From Lentimicrobiaceae bacterium (lineage in GTDB: Bacteria; Bacteroidota; Bacteroidia; Bacteroidales; SKPS01): a DNA stretch of 9,611 nucleotides. Position 1 is the stretch's first letter. Each line of letters begins with the position of its first letter. Made by a program: the position numbers and the translations under genes. The stretch covers positions 1 to 9,611 of the forward strand of contig SKPS01000343.1 of NCBI GenBank assembly GCA_007119395.1, written 5' to 3'. This document shows, piece after piece, positions 1 to 5,698 of this stretch. The notes below the pieces were generated by a model. That model was not told the origin of the DNA and made no database searches. It worked only from the letters and a program-made list of their open reading frames with translations.

Positions 1-341
1 TCCCTGTGGTGTTCACTTCGGTGATCAACAAACAGCGAATTCACAAAGCATTGGAAGTGTCAATGAAAGTGTACAACCAGCGAAAACTTAAAATCGCCAC
101 TTCAAAACTAAACCGTGACCTGTTGCCGCTGATTGAACAGCAACCTCCACCCGCATACAAAGGGAAGCATGTTAAAATAAAATACATCACCCAGTTGCCT
201 GTGGCGTACCCTGCGTTTGCCATCTTTTGTAATCACCCGAAGTATGTGAAGGATCCATACAAACGTTTCATCGAAAACAGGATCAGGGAGCTTTACGACT
301 TTACCGGTGTGCCGATGGAAATCTATTTCAGAGAAAAGTAG
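1..341 (+). CDS. der: GTPase Der (EngA), C-terminal fragment
   Basis: This is the 3' end of der, cut by the left edge; in-frame codons begin at base 3 and the true start lies outside. Der is a double-GTPase that acts in maturation of the 50S ribosomal subunit. What is visible is the end of the second GTPase domain (PVVFTSVINKQR, the G5 region) followed by the KH-like C-terminal domain. Family hallmarks are TSKLNRDL, the QQPPPAYKGKHVKIKY segment, a FCNHP motif, DPYKRFIENRIRE and a GVPMEIYFREK ending, which corresponds to the SPIRIQFKE-type end of E. coli Der. G5 usually reads S-A; here it reads T-S-V, which may be a lineage variant. The stop codon overlaps the GTG of the next gene, so the two are probably co-transcribed. 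Identification is confident; the N-terminal GTPase domain cannot be assessed. Confidence 0.95.
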   Translation, partial: PVVFTSVINKQRIHKALEVSMKVYNQRKLKIATSKLNRDLLPLIEQQPPPAYKGKHVKIKYITQLPVAYPAFAIFCNHPKYVKDPYKRFIENRIRELYDFTGVPMEIYFREK

Positions 342-730
342 TGATGGAGGAAGGGTTGAGAATCGACAAGTACATATGGTGTGTTCGTCTTGCCAAGACA
401 CGTTCTCTTGCCACTGAATGGTGTCGTAAGGGGAAGGTGCGGATGGGTGATGAGCCGGTAAAGCCCTCCAGGGTGGTGAAGCCGGGTGACCATTTTACGC
501 TGCATGATCAGGGCATTGAAAGATCGTTCAGGGTGATTGAACTGCTGAAGAGTCGTGTAGGTGCCAAACTTGTTGAAAACTATCTTAACGATTTAACGCC
601 GGAGGAGGAGTATGCCAAGCGGATTGCACTGCAGTCGCGTGGTTTCGAGCGACGGGAGAGGGGTACCGGCCGGCCCACCAAACGTGAACGTCGTGACATC
701 GACAAGCTGAAGGACTATGAATCGGAATAA
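341..730 (+). CDS. S4-domain RNA-binding protein, Hsp15 (HslR)-like
   Basis: A 129-residue protein with an S4 RNA-binding fold near its N-terminus (about residues 6-52: RIDKYIWCVRLAKTRSLA, then WCRKGKVRMGDEPVKPSRVVKPGD) and a long basic tail (RRERGTGRPTKRERRDIDK). This architecture and length match Hsp15/HslR. In E. coli that protein binds free 50S subunits carrying stalled peptidyl-tRNA and helps ribosome recycling; the same role here is inferred. The start may be GTG at 341, sharing one base with the der stop TAG, or the adjacent ATG at 344. ATG is the commoner choice and removes only one residue. Co-transcription with der, another 50S factor, fits a ribosome-related function. The 3' end overlaps the convergent oxidoreductase gene by 16 bases. 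Confidence 0.88.
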   Translation: MMEEGLRIDKYIWCVRLAKTRSLATEWCRKGKVRMGDEPVKPSRVVKPGDHFTLHDQGIERSFRVIELLKSRVGAKLVENYLNDLTPEEEYAKRIALQSRGFERRERGTGRPTKRERRDIDKLKDYESE

Positions 731-1749
731 CGTCCCTGTTTCTCTTTCAGGTAATGTTCACAGGTCCACTCAATCGATTCATCAATTGGTCGGAACCAGA
801 TTTCCAGCATCTCTTCTGCTTTCTTTGACGAGTACCGGGTGGTTGCCAGTGCCGTTCGCGCTGTCTCTTTGGTAATCACCGGTGGCCTTCGGGTGATCAG
901 GCTGCGGAGATGCTCCAACCGCCACACCAGCTCAGCCATCCAACGCCTCGCCCTGAATCGGGGCACAGGCCTCCCCAAGGCGTGACACACCTTGAAAAAA
1001 AACTCTTTGAAACTGATGTTGGCAGATGCGAGAATAAAACGCTCCCCGTTAATATCACTCTCCATTAACAACACCATCGCCTCCACAACATCACGTACGT
1101 CAACATACGCATTCACCCCCTCTGTGTAGAACAACAGCCCCTGATCACAACGCGAAATAAGCCCCGTGGAACTCTCGCCCCAATTGCCCGGCCCCAATAC
1201 CATCGCAGGGTTCACTATGGCCACCTCCAGCCCCTCGGCCCACCCGCGCCATACCTCACGCTCTGACTCAAACTTGCTCACAGCATAACCACTCTGCATC
1301 CGACTGTACTCCCACTCCAAATCCTCCGTCACAGCCATCCCGGGTAAAGGCCTGCCCGTTGCAGAGGTTGAACTCACATGTACCAACCGCCTTACTCCCA
1401 TCGCCAACATCCCATTTACAAGATTGGCCGTCAGCTCCGTATTGCCCTCTATCAGACGATAACGATCCCGTGGCGAGAAAGAAACCACGGCAGCACAATG
1501 GTATACCCGATTCACCCCCTCCAAAAAAACAGATACATCATCACCATCAAACAAATCCCCCTCTACCACCTCTACACGGTCAGGCAGTGCTGACCACGAA
1601 GGATCATAACACCTGAATACCCGTAAGATCCCTTCAATGCGTGAACGATTCCTCACCACAATACGTATCGGTTCATCCCCTCCATCAGAGAGTAAACAAT
1701 ATAACAAGTGTGAACCGATCAGGCCGGTTGCGCCGGTAATAAGTATCAT
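715..1749 (-). CDS. NAD(P)-dependent extended SDR (epimerase/dehydratase, dihydroflavonol-reductase-like)
   Basis: A 344-residue extended short-chain dehydrogenase/reductase. The N-terminal Rossmann glycine motif GATGLIG is at residues 6-12, after a short beta strand (MILIT). An acidic VVEGDLFD segment is at 61-68 and a YHCAA motif at 83-87. The catalytic set is visible: HVSSTSA at 124-130 and YAVSK at 155-159 (Tyr155, Lys159). NPAMVLGPG (180-188) and YVDVRDVVEAM (215-225) are typical of the NAD-dependent epimerase/dihydroflavonol-4-reductase branch. Substrate cannot be told from sequence; members act on nucleotide sugars, flavonoid-like alcohols, sterols or other carbonyls. No membrane segment or signal peptide is obvious, so it is probably cytosolic. 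It is monocistronic, convergent with the S4 gene and divergent from the ABC ATPase gene. Only a weak promoter candidate (TACCTTGC on the minus strand, about 1775-1782) was seen upstream. Confidence 0.9.
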   Translation of the reverse strand: MILITGATGLIGSHLLYCLLSDGGDEPIRIVVRNRSRIEGILRVFRCYDPSWSALPDRVEVVEGDLFDGDDVSVFLEGVNRVYHCAAVVSFSPRDRYRLIEGNTELTANLVNGMLAMGVRRLVHVSSTSATGRPLPGMAVTEDLEWEYSRMQSGYAVSKFESEREVWRGWAEGLEVAIVNPAMVLGPGNWGESSTGLISRCDQGLLFYTEGVNAYVDVRDVVEAMVLLMESDINGERFILASANISFKEFFFKVCHALGRPVPRFRARRWMAELVWRLEHLRSLITRRPPVITKETARTALATTRYSSKKAEEMLEIWFRPIDESIEWTCEHYLKEKQGRYSDS

Positions 1750-1873
1750 GCCGGTTTGCTCTTTTTTAAGTCCGCAAGGTACACCCTTTTTCCAAGATGA
1801 ACCTAAAGGGCCCCATCGAAATAGCGAAAGAATCAGTTAAAAGGGAAGGAGAATACCATTTCGCCAATTTTCG

Positions 1874-1881
1874 TACCTTCG
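1874..1881 (+). promoter_or_regulatory. Bacteroidota-type -7 promoter element for the gldA-like gene
   Basis: TACCTTCG matches the Bacteroidota -7 consensus TAnnTTTG at 7 of 8 positions and sits 22 bases before the ATG at 1904. That predicts a short leader beginning near 1886-1889. No clear TTG (-33) element is present at the usual distance, so the assignment rests on the -7 box and its position. Confidence 0.5.
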
Positions 1882-1903
1882 CCACAAAATAACAGCATGG
1901 CGT

Positions 1904-2818
1904 ATGTCAATAGAGGTTAAAGGGATTAGTAAGTTCTACGGGCAACAGAAAGCCCTCGACAAGGTGTCAATGAAGCTTGACAAAGGTGAAATTGGTGGCT
2001 TACTCGGGCCCAATGGCGCAGGGAAGTCAACCCTGATGAAAATCCTTACCTGTTTCATCCCACCCGATGAGGGCGAAGCAAAAGTGAACGGATATGACAT
2101 TCACGATGAGCCGTTTGAAGTGCGTCGTAATATTGGGTACCTGCCGGAACACAACCCCCTCTACTACGAAATGTACGTGCATGAATTCCTCCGTTTTATC
2201 GCAGGAGTACACAAAATACCCGGAAACAGAAAAAAACGGGTTGCCGAAATGATCGAGCTTACTGGTCTCGGACTGGAACAACACAAAAAAATCGGAACCC
2301 TGTCGAAAGGCTACAGACAACGTGTTGGCCTCGCCCAGGCCATGATCCACGATCCGGATGTGCTGATCCTGGATGAACCCACCTCAGGGCTCGACCCGAA
2401 CCAGCTCGTCGAAATCCGACAACTGATCCGAACCATCGGCAAAGAGAAAACAGTGCTCTTCTCAACGCATATCATGCAGGAAGTTGAAGCGCTGTGTAAC
2501 CATGTTGTCATTATCGATAAAGGATTGATCGTGGCCGATAAACCCATCGAAGAACTCTCAAATATCACCACTGGAACAGAAATGATCAAGGTGGAATTCA
2601 ATGGCCCTGCCGCCATCGGTCAATTGATGAAAATAAAAGGGGTGAATCATGCCATTGCGCTCAAAGATAATTTGTTCCGCCTCGAAACCAACCCCGAAAT
2701 CGATGTGAGATCCGAAATTTTCCGCTTCGCAACACAACACAACCTCAAAGTAATTACCATTGGAAGGGTTGAACAACGCCTCGAAGAGGTGTTCCAATCA
2801 CTCACCCGGAAAAAATAA
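1904..2818 (+). CDS. gldA: GldA-like ABC transporter ATP-binding protein
   Basis: A 304-residue ABC ATPase. Walker A is GPNGAGKST (35-43), the signature is LSKGYRQR (133-140), Walker B is VLILDEP (153-159), followed by D-loop SGLD (161-164) and the H-switch STHI with His189. The segments MSIEVKGISKFYG, GYLPEHNPLYYEMYV, LSKGYRQRVGLAQA, TSGLDPNQLVEIR and STHIMQEVEA closely resemble Flavobacterium GldA, the ATPase of the gliding-associated GldA-GldFG exporter. At the Q-loop the family carries LPEH rather than a glutamine, and this protein does too. Residues 220-304 are the less conserved C-terminal extension. No permease gene (gldF/gldG) lies next to it, so partners must be encoded elsewhere. 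Many non-gliding Bacteroidota have GldA homologues, so gliding motility should not be assumed. The gene is transcribed alone, divergent from the SDR gene and upstream of metK with its own promoter between. Confidence 0.88.
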   Translation: MSIEVKGISKFYGQQKALDKVSMKLDKGEIGGLLGPNGAGKSTLMKILTCFIPPDEGEAKVNGYDIHDEPFEVRRNIGYLPEHNPLYYEMYVHEFLRFIAGVHKIPGNRKKRVAEMIELTGLGLEQHKKIGTLSKGYRQRVGLAQAMIHDPDVLILDEPTSGLDPNQLVEIRQLIRTIGKEKTVLFSTHIMQEVEALCNHVVIIDKGLIVADKPIEELSNITTGTEMIKVEFNGPAAIGQLMKIKGVNHAIALKDNLFRLETNPEIDVRSEIFRFATQHNLKVITIGRVEQRLEEVFQSLTRKK

Positions 2819-2825
2819 ATCTCTT

Positions 2826-2844
2826 TTTTAGAATCATTCTAAAA
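2826..2844. promoter_or_regulatory. 19-bp perfect palindrome, Fur-family-box-like operator candidate
   Basis: TTTTAGAATCATTCTAAAA is a perfect inverted repeat with 9-base arms around one central base. Its core, TTAGAAT-C-ATTCTAA, has the 7-1-7 layout of Fur-family operators (PerR box TTATAATNATTATAA; Fur box TGATAATNATTATCA). It lies over the expected -33 region of the metK promoter, where a bound protein would block RNA polymerase. It is poor as a terminator: AT-only apart from one G-C pair, with no following T-run. The palindrome is seen directly; the regulator is inferred. Confidence 0.5.
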
Positions 2845-2853
2845 TAAAATTGT

Positions 2854-2861
2854 TACTTTTG
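2854..2861 (+). promoter_or_regulatory. metK promoter, -7 element
   Basis: TACTTTTG is an exact match to the Bacteroidota -7 consensus TAnnTTTG. No TTG lies at the -33 position; the palindrome at 2826-2844 occupies that area. Transcription should start at about 2865-2868, which is the 5' edge of the riboswitch aptamer, giving a leader of about 120 bases before metK. Confidence 0.7.
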
Positions 2862-2863
2862 CA

Positions 2864-2916
2864 CCGGTGGAAAGATTTGAATTGATTGCAACCACTGGAA
2901 AAAATGCTAAAGCAAT
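2864..2916 (+). promoter_or_regulatory. SAM-II (SAM-alpha type) riboswitch aptamer upstream of metK
   Basis: The leader can fold as an H-type pseudoknot of the SAM-II class. Helix P1 pairs 2864-2870 (CCGGTGG) with 2892-2898 (CCACTGG), seven pairs including one G-U. Loop 1 has the class hallmarks GATTTGA (2874-2880) and ATTGCAA (2885-2891). The 3' strand carries TGCTAAAG (2905-2912). Pseudoknot pairing joins GCA (2888-2890) to TGC (2905-2907) and ATTG (2881-2884) to CAAT (2913-2916). In other SAM-II RNAs, as I recall them, the latter position is usually CC-G paired with CGG, so the change here keeps the pairing, which is a compensatory difference. SAM-II RNAs are known from Alphaproteobacteria and Bacteroidota upstream of methionine and SAM genes, and metK is a fitting target. 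SAM binding should reduce metK expression. The metK start is 71 bases beyond the aptamer, farther than the usual ribosome-site-masking arrangement. Confidence 0.82.
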
Positions 2917-2957
2917 ACTTTTCCCTCCGTTTCAATTTCGCTTCTTTCTCCACTTAA
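2904..2957 (+). CDS. possible 17-codon leader ORF starting inside the riboswitch
   Basis: An ATG at 2904-2906, preceded by seven A residues, opens a frame encoding MLKQYFSLRFNFASFST and ending with TAA at 2955-2957, 30 bases before metK. Two bases of the ATG (2905, 2906) belong to the predicted pseudoknot helix of the SAM-II aptamer, so ligand binding could hide this start. The A-rich upstream stretch resembles Bacteroidota initiation regions, which usually lack Shine-Dalgarno sites. The peptide is not recognised, and the ATG may simply be the conserved aptamer sequence read by chance. Treat it as a hypothesis. Confidence 0.22.
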   Translation: MLKQYFSLRFNFASFST

Positions 2958-2987
2958 CTTATTGTTTAACAAAAATAACAGTGTGTT

Positions 2988-4289
2988 ATGTCATACTTAT
3001 TTACTTCCGAATCGGTTTCCGAGGGTCATCCCGACAAGGTTGCCGATCAGATTTCTGATGCGTTGCTGGATGAATTTCTCAGGCAGGATCCTGATTCAAA
3101 GGTAGCTTGTGAGACCATGGTGACCACCGGTCTTACTGTTTGTGGCGGAGAGGTGCGTACCAACGGTTATGTAAGTGTTGATGAGGTGGTTCGCAGAACC
3201 ATCAGACGGATTGGGTATACCAAGGCTGAGTACCGTTTTGATGCTGCTTCGTGTGGTGTGATTTCATGTATTCATGAGCAGTCGCAGGATATCAACAGGG
3301 GTGTTGTGCGGCAAACTGAAGAGGATCAGGGTGCCGGTGACCAGGGAATGATGTTTGGTTACGCTTCCAAAGAGATGCACAATTTCATGCCCATGCCGGT
3401 TGAAATTGCCCACATGTTGGTGCAGGAACTGGCAGCCATCAGAAAAGAGGGCGTTGAGATGACCTACCTCCGCCCGGATTCAAAGTCACAGGTGACCATT
3501 GAATTTGATCACGATGGCAAGCCGGTTCGTATTGAAACCATTGTGGTTTCAACCCAACACGACCCTTTTGCCGAAGACCATGTGATGCAGGAGACCATCA
3601 AAGAGGATATCCGGAATATCCTGATCCCTCGCGTGAAATCGCTATTGCCCGATTTTATCGGTCAACTGTTTGACACAGATTATAAGCTGTTTGTGAATCC
3701 CACTGGGAAGTTTGTCATTGGTGGCCCCCATGGTGATACCGGTCTCACCGGTCGGAAGATCATTGTTGACACTTACGGTGGCAGGGGAGCCCATGGTGGT
3801 GGTGCTTTCTCAGGAAAAGATGCCTCAAAAGTGGATCGTTCGGCTGCCTATGCTGTTCGACATATTGCTAAAAACCTCGTAGCTGCCGGTGTTGCCGACG
3901 AAGTGCTGGTACAGGTAGCCTATGCAATTGGCATCGCCGAACCGGTAGGGCTCTACGTGAACACCAACAAAACCGCCAAAGTGAAAAACGGTGATGGATC
4001 CACCATGACCGATGGCGAAATTGCCCGGATCGTGGACAAGCTGTTCGACCTCAGACCTTTCGCCATTATTCGTGACCTTGGGCTGAAAAACCCAATATTC
4101 CTTGAAACGGCTGCTTATGGACATTTTGGAAGGGACCCTTATGTTAAGGAAGTGGAGGTGAAATACCAAGATGAACACACTTACACCAAACCGGAGTTGG
4201 GTGAAAACCGCTGGTTTAAACAAGTTGAGTTCTTTGCCTGGGAAAAGACCAACAAAGTGGATGAAATCAAGGCAGCATTTAATTTGTAG
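2988..4289 (+). CDS. metK: S-adenosylmethionine synthetase
   Basis: A 433-residue methionine adenosyltransferase, which makes SAM from methionine and ATP in the cytosol. The N-terminal LFTSESVSEGHPDK carries the ATP-binding His14 and metal-binding Asp16. The two family signatures are present: GAGDQGMMFGYA (115-126) and the phosphate-binding GGGAFSGKD (270-278). Also seen are FVIGGPHGDTGLTGRK (242-257) and DRSAAYA (283-289). It is longer than the 384-residue E. coli enzyme, which I recall as usual for Bacteroidota MetK; the extra length includes inserts around 133-190 and a C-terminal tail (400-433). The ATG at 2988 is chosen because conserved sequence begins immediately after it. There is no Shine-Dalgarno motif; the upstream bases are A/T-rich. 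A SAM-II riboswitch and a palindromic operator candidate precede it. It is convergent with the lipoprotein gene, separated by nine bases. Confidence 0.97.
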   Translation: MSYLFTSESVSEGHPDKVADQISDALLDEFLRQDPDSKVACETMVTTGLTVCGGEVRTNGYVSVDEVVRRTIRRIGYTKAEYRFDAASCGVISCIHEQSQDINRGVVRQTEEDQGAGDQGMMFGYASKEMHNFMPMPVEIAHMLVQELAAIRKEGVEMTYLRPDSKSQVTIEFDHDGKPVRIETIVVSTQHDPFAEDHVMQETIKEDIRNILIPRVKSLLPDFIGQLFDTDYKLFVNPTGKFVIGGPHGDTGLTGRKIIVDTYGGRGAHGGGAFSGKDASKVDRSAAYAVRHIAKNLVAAGVADEVLVQVAYAIGIAEPVGLYVNTNKTAKVKNGDGSTMTDGEIARIVDKLFDLRPFAIIRDLGLKNPIFLETAAYGHFGRDPYVKEVEVKYQDEHTYTKPELGENRWFKQVEFFAWEKTNKVDEIKAAFNL

Positions 4290-4298
4290 GAACTTGAG

Positions 4299-4760
4299 TT
4301 AATAGCGGGTTTCATTTTCGAGCCCGCCCTGCTCATTCCAAAAGCGCCATAAACCTGTTCGAAGTCCGTGCTCATAGCGGCCTTCGTAAAATTTCTGCCC
4401 ATTTGGATAGTATACCCTATGCTTGCCGTGTAACTGACCTTCCCGGTAATGCCCGGTTGACCACACCTTCCCGTTGTCGTGCCAACTGTTCCAGCGCCCG
4501 TGACGCTCCCCGTCACGGTAATAACCCTCTACACGCTTGATGCCGTTGTCATAATACTCCTCCATCTTGTATAACTCACGACCTGAATCAGTCTCCTTGT
4601 AATAATGAATGGTGCGGGTGGTGCCATCAGGAAAGGTGTCAATCACCTCTGTTGTGTATGAACTGCCACAACCAGCCAACCCTAACCACCCGGCAAAAAC
4701 CCAGTACATCGCCATGCGGCCGGATAACCCCATGTATGGAGTGATATAAATGGAAATCAT
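4299..4760 (-). CDS. MORN-repeat (YwqK-like) lipoprotein
   Basis: A 153-residue predicted lipoprotein. A hydrophobic stretch (about 16-29) ends in the lipobox LAGC with Cys31. The mature part contains three tandem repeats of about 23-25 residues (69-93, 94-118, 119-141) built on the pattern D/PNG-K-x5-G-x-Y-x-x-G-x-x-x-G-x-W/Y-x-x-Y/W. This is the MORN_2 / YwqK 'antitoxin component' type repeat; many proteins annotated that way are surface or periplasmic and have no shown antitoxin role. Membrane attachment through Cys31 is inferred. The start is uncertain. ATG at 4760 follows the upstream stop by two bases (TAGCGATG), suggesting coupled translation. An internal ATG at codon 10 would give a shorter, more usual signal peptide. 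It is the second gene of a pair with the OmpH-like gene. Confidence 0.82.
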   Translation of the reverse strand: MISIYITPYMGLSGRMAMYWVFAGWLGLAGCGSSYTTEVIDTFPDGTTRTIHYYKETDSGRELYKMEEYYDNGIKRVEGYYRDGERHGRWNSWHDNGKVWSTGHYREGQLHGKHRVYYPNGQKFYEGRYEHGLRTGLWRFWNEQGGLENETRY

Positions 4761-4762
4761 CG

Positions 4763-5587
4763 CTATTGCCTTTTAAGTAAGCTCTTCCGCTTCGGATACC
4801 TCGCTACATATTCTGTGTTGAGCATCTCGATAACCGGTGCAGTGAGGTCTATCGCCGGATCAGCGTAAAAGATGTTGGTCATACCCTGCTGGTAACCAAC
4901 CACCATGTCAACCCCGAAAGTCTCCTTGTTGCGAGCCAGAAAACTCCACAAGCTGTCGAAATAGATGATGTTCAACTGCAGCTGCAGATCCGCCATGCGG
5001 CTGGTGTAATTGTCCTCCAAACGGGCCAGCTGCTCAGCATCTTTTTCAATCTGCTCTTTGATGCGCAATGCCATCGGCTCCTGCAGTACCCCACTCTGTA
5101 TGTCACGGTAATAAGCAGAAATACGCTGCTCAAGGTCAGATTGCTTGTTCATCAGATCCCGCTCCATCGATTTAAACCGACGCTCAATGCTGTCTAAGAA
5201 ATGGATGGTCATCAGATAATTGTCCTGTACTGAATCAACCCTTACGAAAGCCACCCTGGTGCCTTCTACTGCTGAACCATCTGCGGTACTCAAGGCGATA
5301 GGCTGAACAGGCGTTGAAGTGGTTTGGTGGTTGCGTGTGAACAAGAGGAAAATCACCCCCAGTAATGATAAAATCCCCAAGACCAATGCAATTCGCGCCA
5401 TTCGCCCCGATGGTTCATGGTGATCTTCAAGGTGATGGGTGCCCTTAACAGGAGGATCATCCATGATGCCACCTGCATCACCCTGCAATGGGTCTTCAAC
5501 TGTTTCACTCGCAGCCGTACGGGTGTCTTCTCCTGAAATATTCTCTTCAGATTTACCAGACAATCCCTCTCTCTCTTCGTGTGTCAT
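4763..5587 (-). CDS. OmpH/Skp-family protein with N-terminal membrane anchor
   Basis: A 274-residue protein with three parts. Residues 1-62 are acidic and polar, probably cytoplasmic, ending in a histidine cluster (HHLEDHH, 51-57). Residues 64-83 (ARIALVLGILSLLGVIFLLF) form one membrane segment preceded by Arg62. Residues 110-262 resemble the OmpH/Skp chaperone domain: a strand with AFVRVDSV, a long charged coiled-coil hairpin (about 127-200), then LNIIYFDSLWSFLARNKETFGVDMVVGY and a NIFYADPAIDLTAPVIEMLN ending. Skp itself is a 161-residue soluble periplasmic holdase for outer-membrane proteins. Here the domain would be tethered to the inner membrane and face the periplasm. The holdase role is inferred from the family. 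The downstream lipoprotein gene starts two bases after its stop, so both probably act in the envelope. There is no Shine-Dalgarno site at the start; upstream bases are A-rich. Confidence 0.82.
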   Translation of the reverse strand: MTHEEREGLSGKSEENISGEDTRTAASETVEDPLQGDAGGIMDDPPVKGTHHLEDHHEPSGRMARIALVLGILSLLGVIFLLFTRNHQTTSTPVQPIALSTADGSAVEGTRVAFVRVDSVQDNYLMTIHFLDSIERRFKSMERDLMNKQSDLEQRISAYYRDIQSGVLQEPMALRIKEQIEKDAEQLARLEDNYTSRMADLQLQLNIIYFDSLWSFLARNKETFGVDMVVGYQQGMTNIFYADPAIDLTAPVIEMLNTEYVARYPKRKSLLKRQ

Positions 5588-5665
5588 GCTTGGTTTGATT
5601 TGTTCACATTATGTTGATTAACAGGATGTCGTTATCAGAGCAACAGCCATCCATAAAATATAGTG

Positions 5666-5673
5666 CAAATATC
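5666..5673 (-). promoter_or_regulatory. candidate -7 element for the OmpH-like/lipoprotein operon
   Basis: On the minus strand the bases read GATATTTG, seven of eight matches to TAnnTTTG, in the 97-base gap between recQ and the OmpH-like gene. This gives a leader of about 75 bases. No convincing -33 TTG was found at standard spacing, so this is tentative. Confidence 0.35.
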
Positions 5674-5698
5674 AGGAAAAAACCCTTGTGATCCGGAA

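Noticed and set aside
1268..1616. Several open frames of 70-85 codons on both strands inside the SDR gene
   Set aside because: They are shadows of a GC-skewed coding region whose SDR motifs are clear in the main frame; their products are low-complexity, rich in Pro/His or Gly/Cys.
2867..3058. 63-codon open frame starting at a GTG within the riboswitch and running into metK
   Set aside because: It overlaps metK in another frame, starts in the P1 stem of the aptamer, and its product has no recognisable features.
4305..4327. GC-rich hairpin GCGGGTT/AGCCCGC just past the metK stop, possible metK terminator
   Set aside because: The stem is seven pairs, but no T-run follows on either strand and it lies inside the lipoprotein coding region. 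It may be a coding coincidence, so it was not listed as a terminator.
4299..4760. Reading the YwqK-like protein as the antitoxin of a toxin-antitoxin pair
   Set aside because: It is a lipoprotein partnered with an OmpH-like gene and no toxin-like gene is adjacent; the name comes from a repeat family, not from function.
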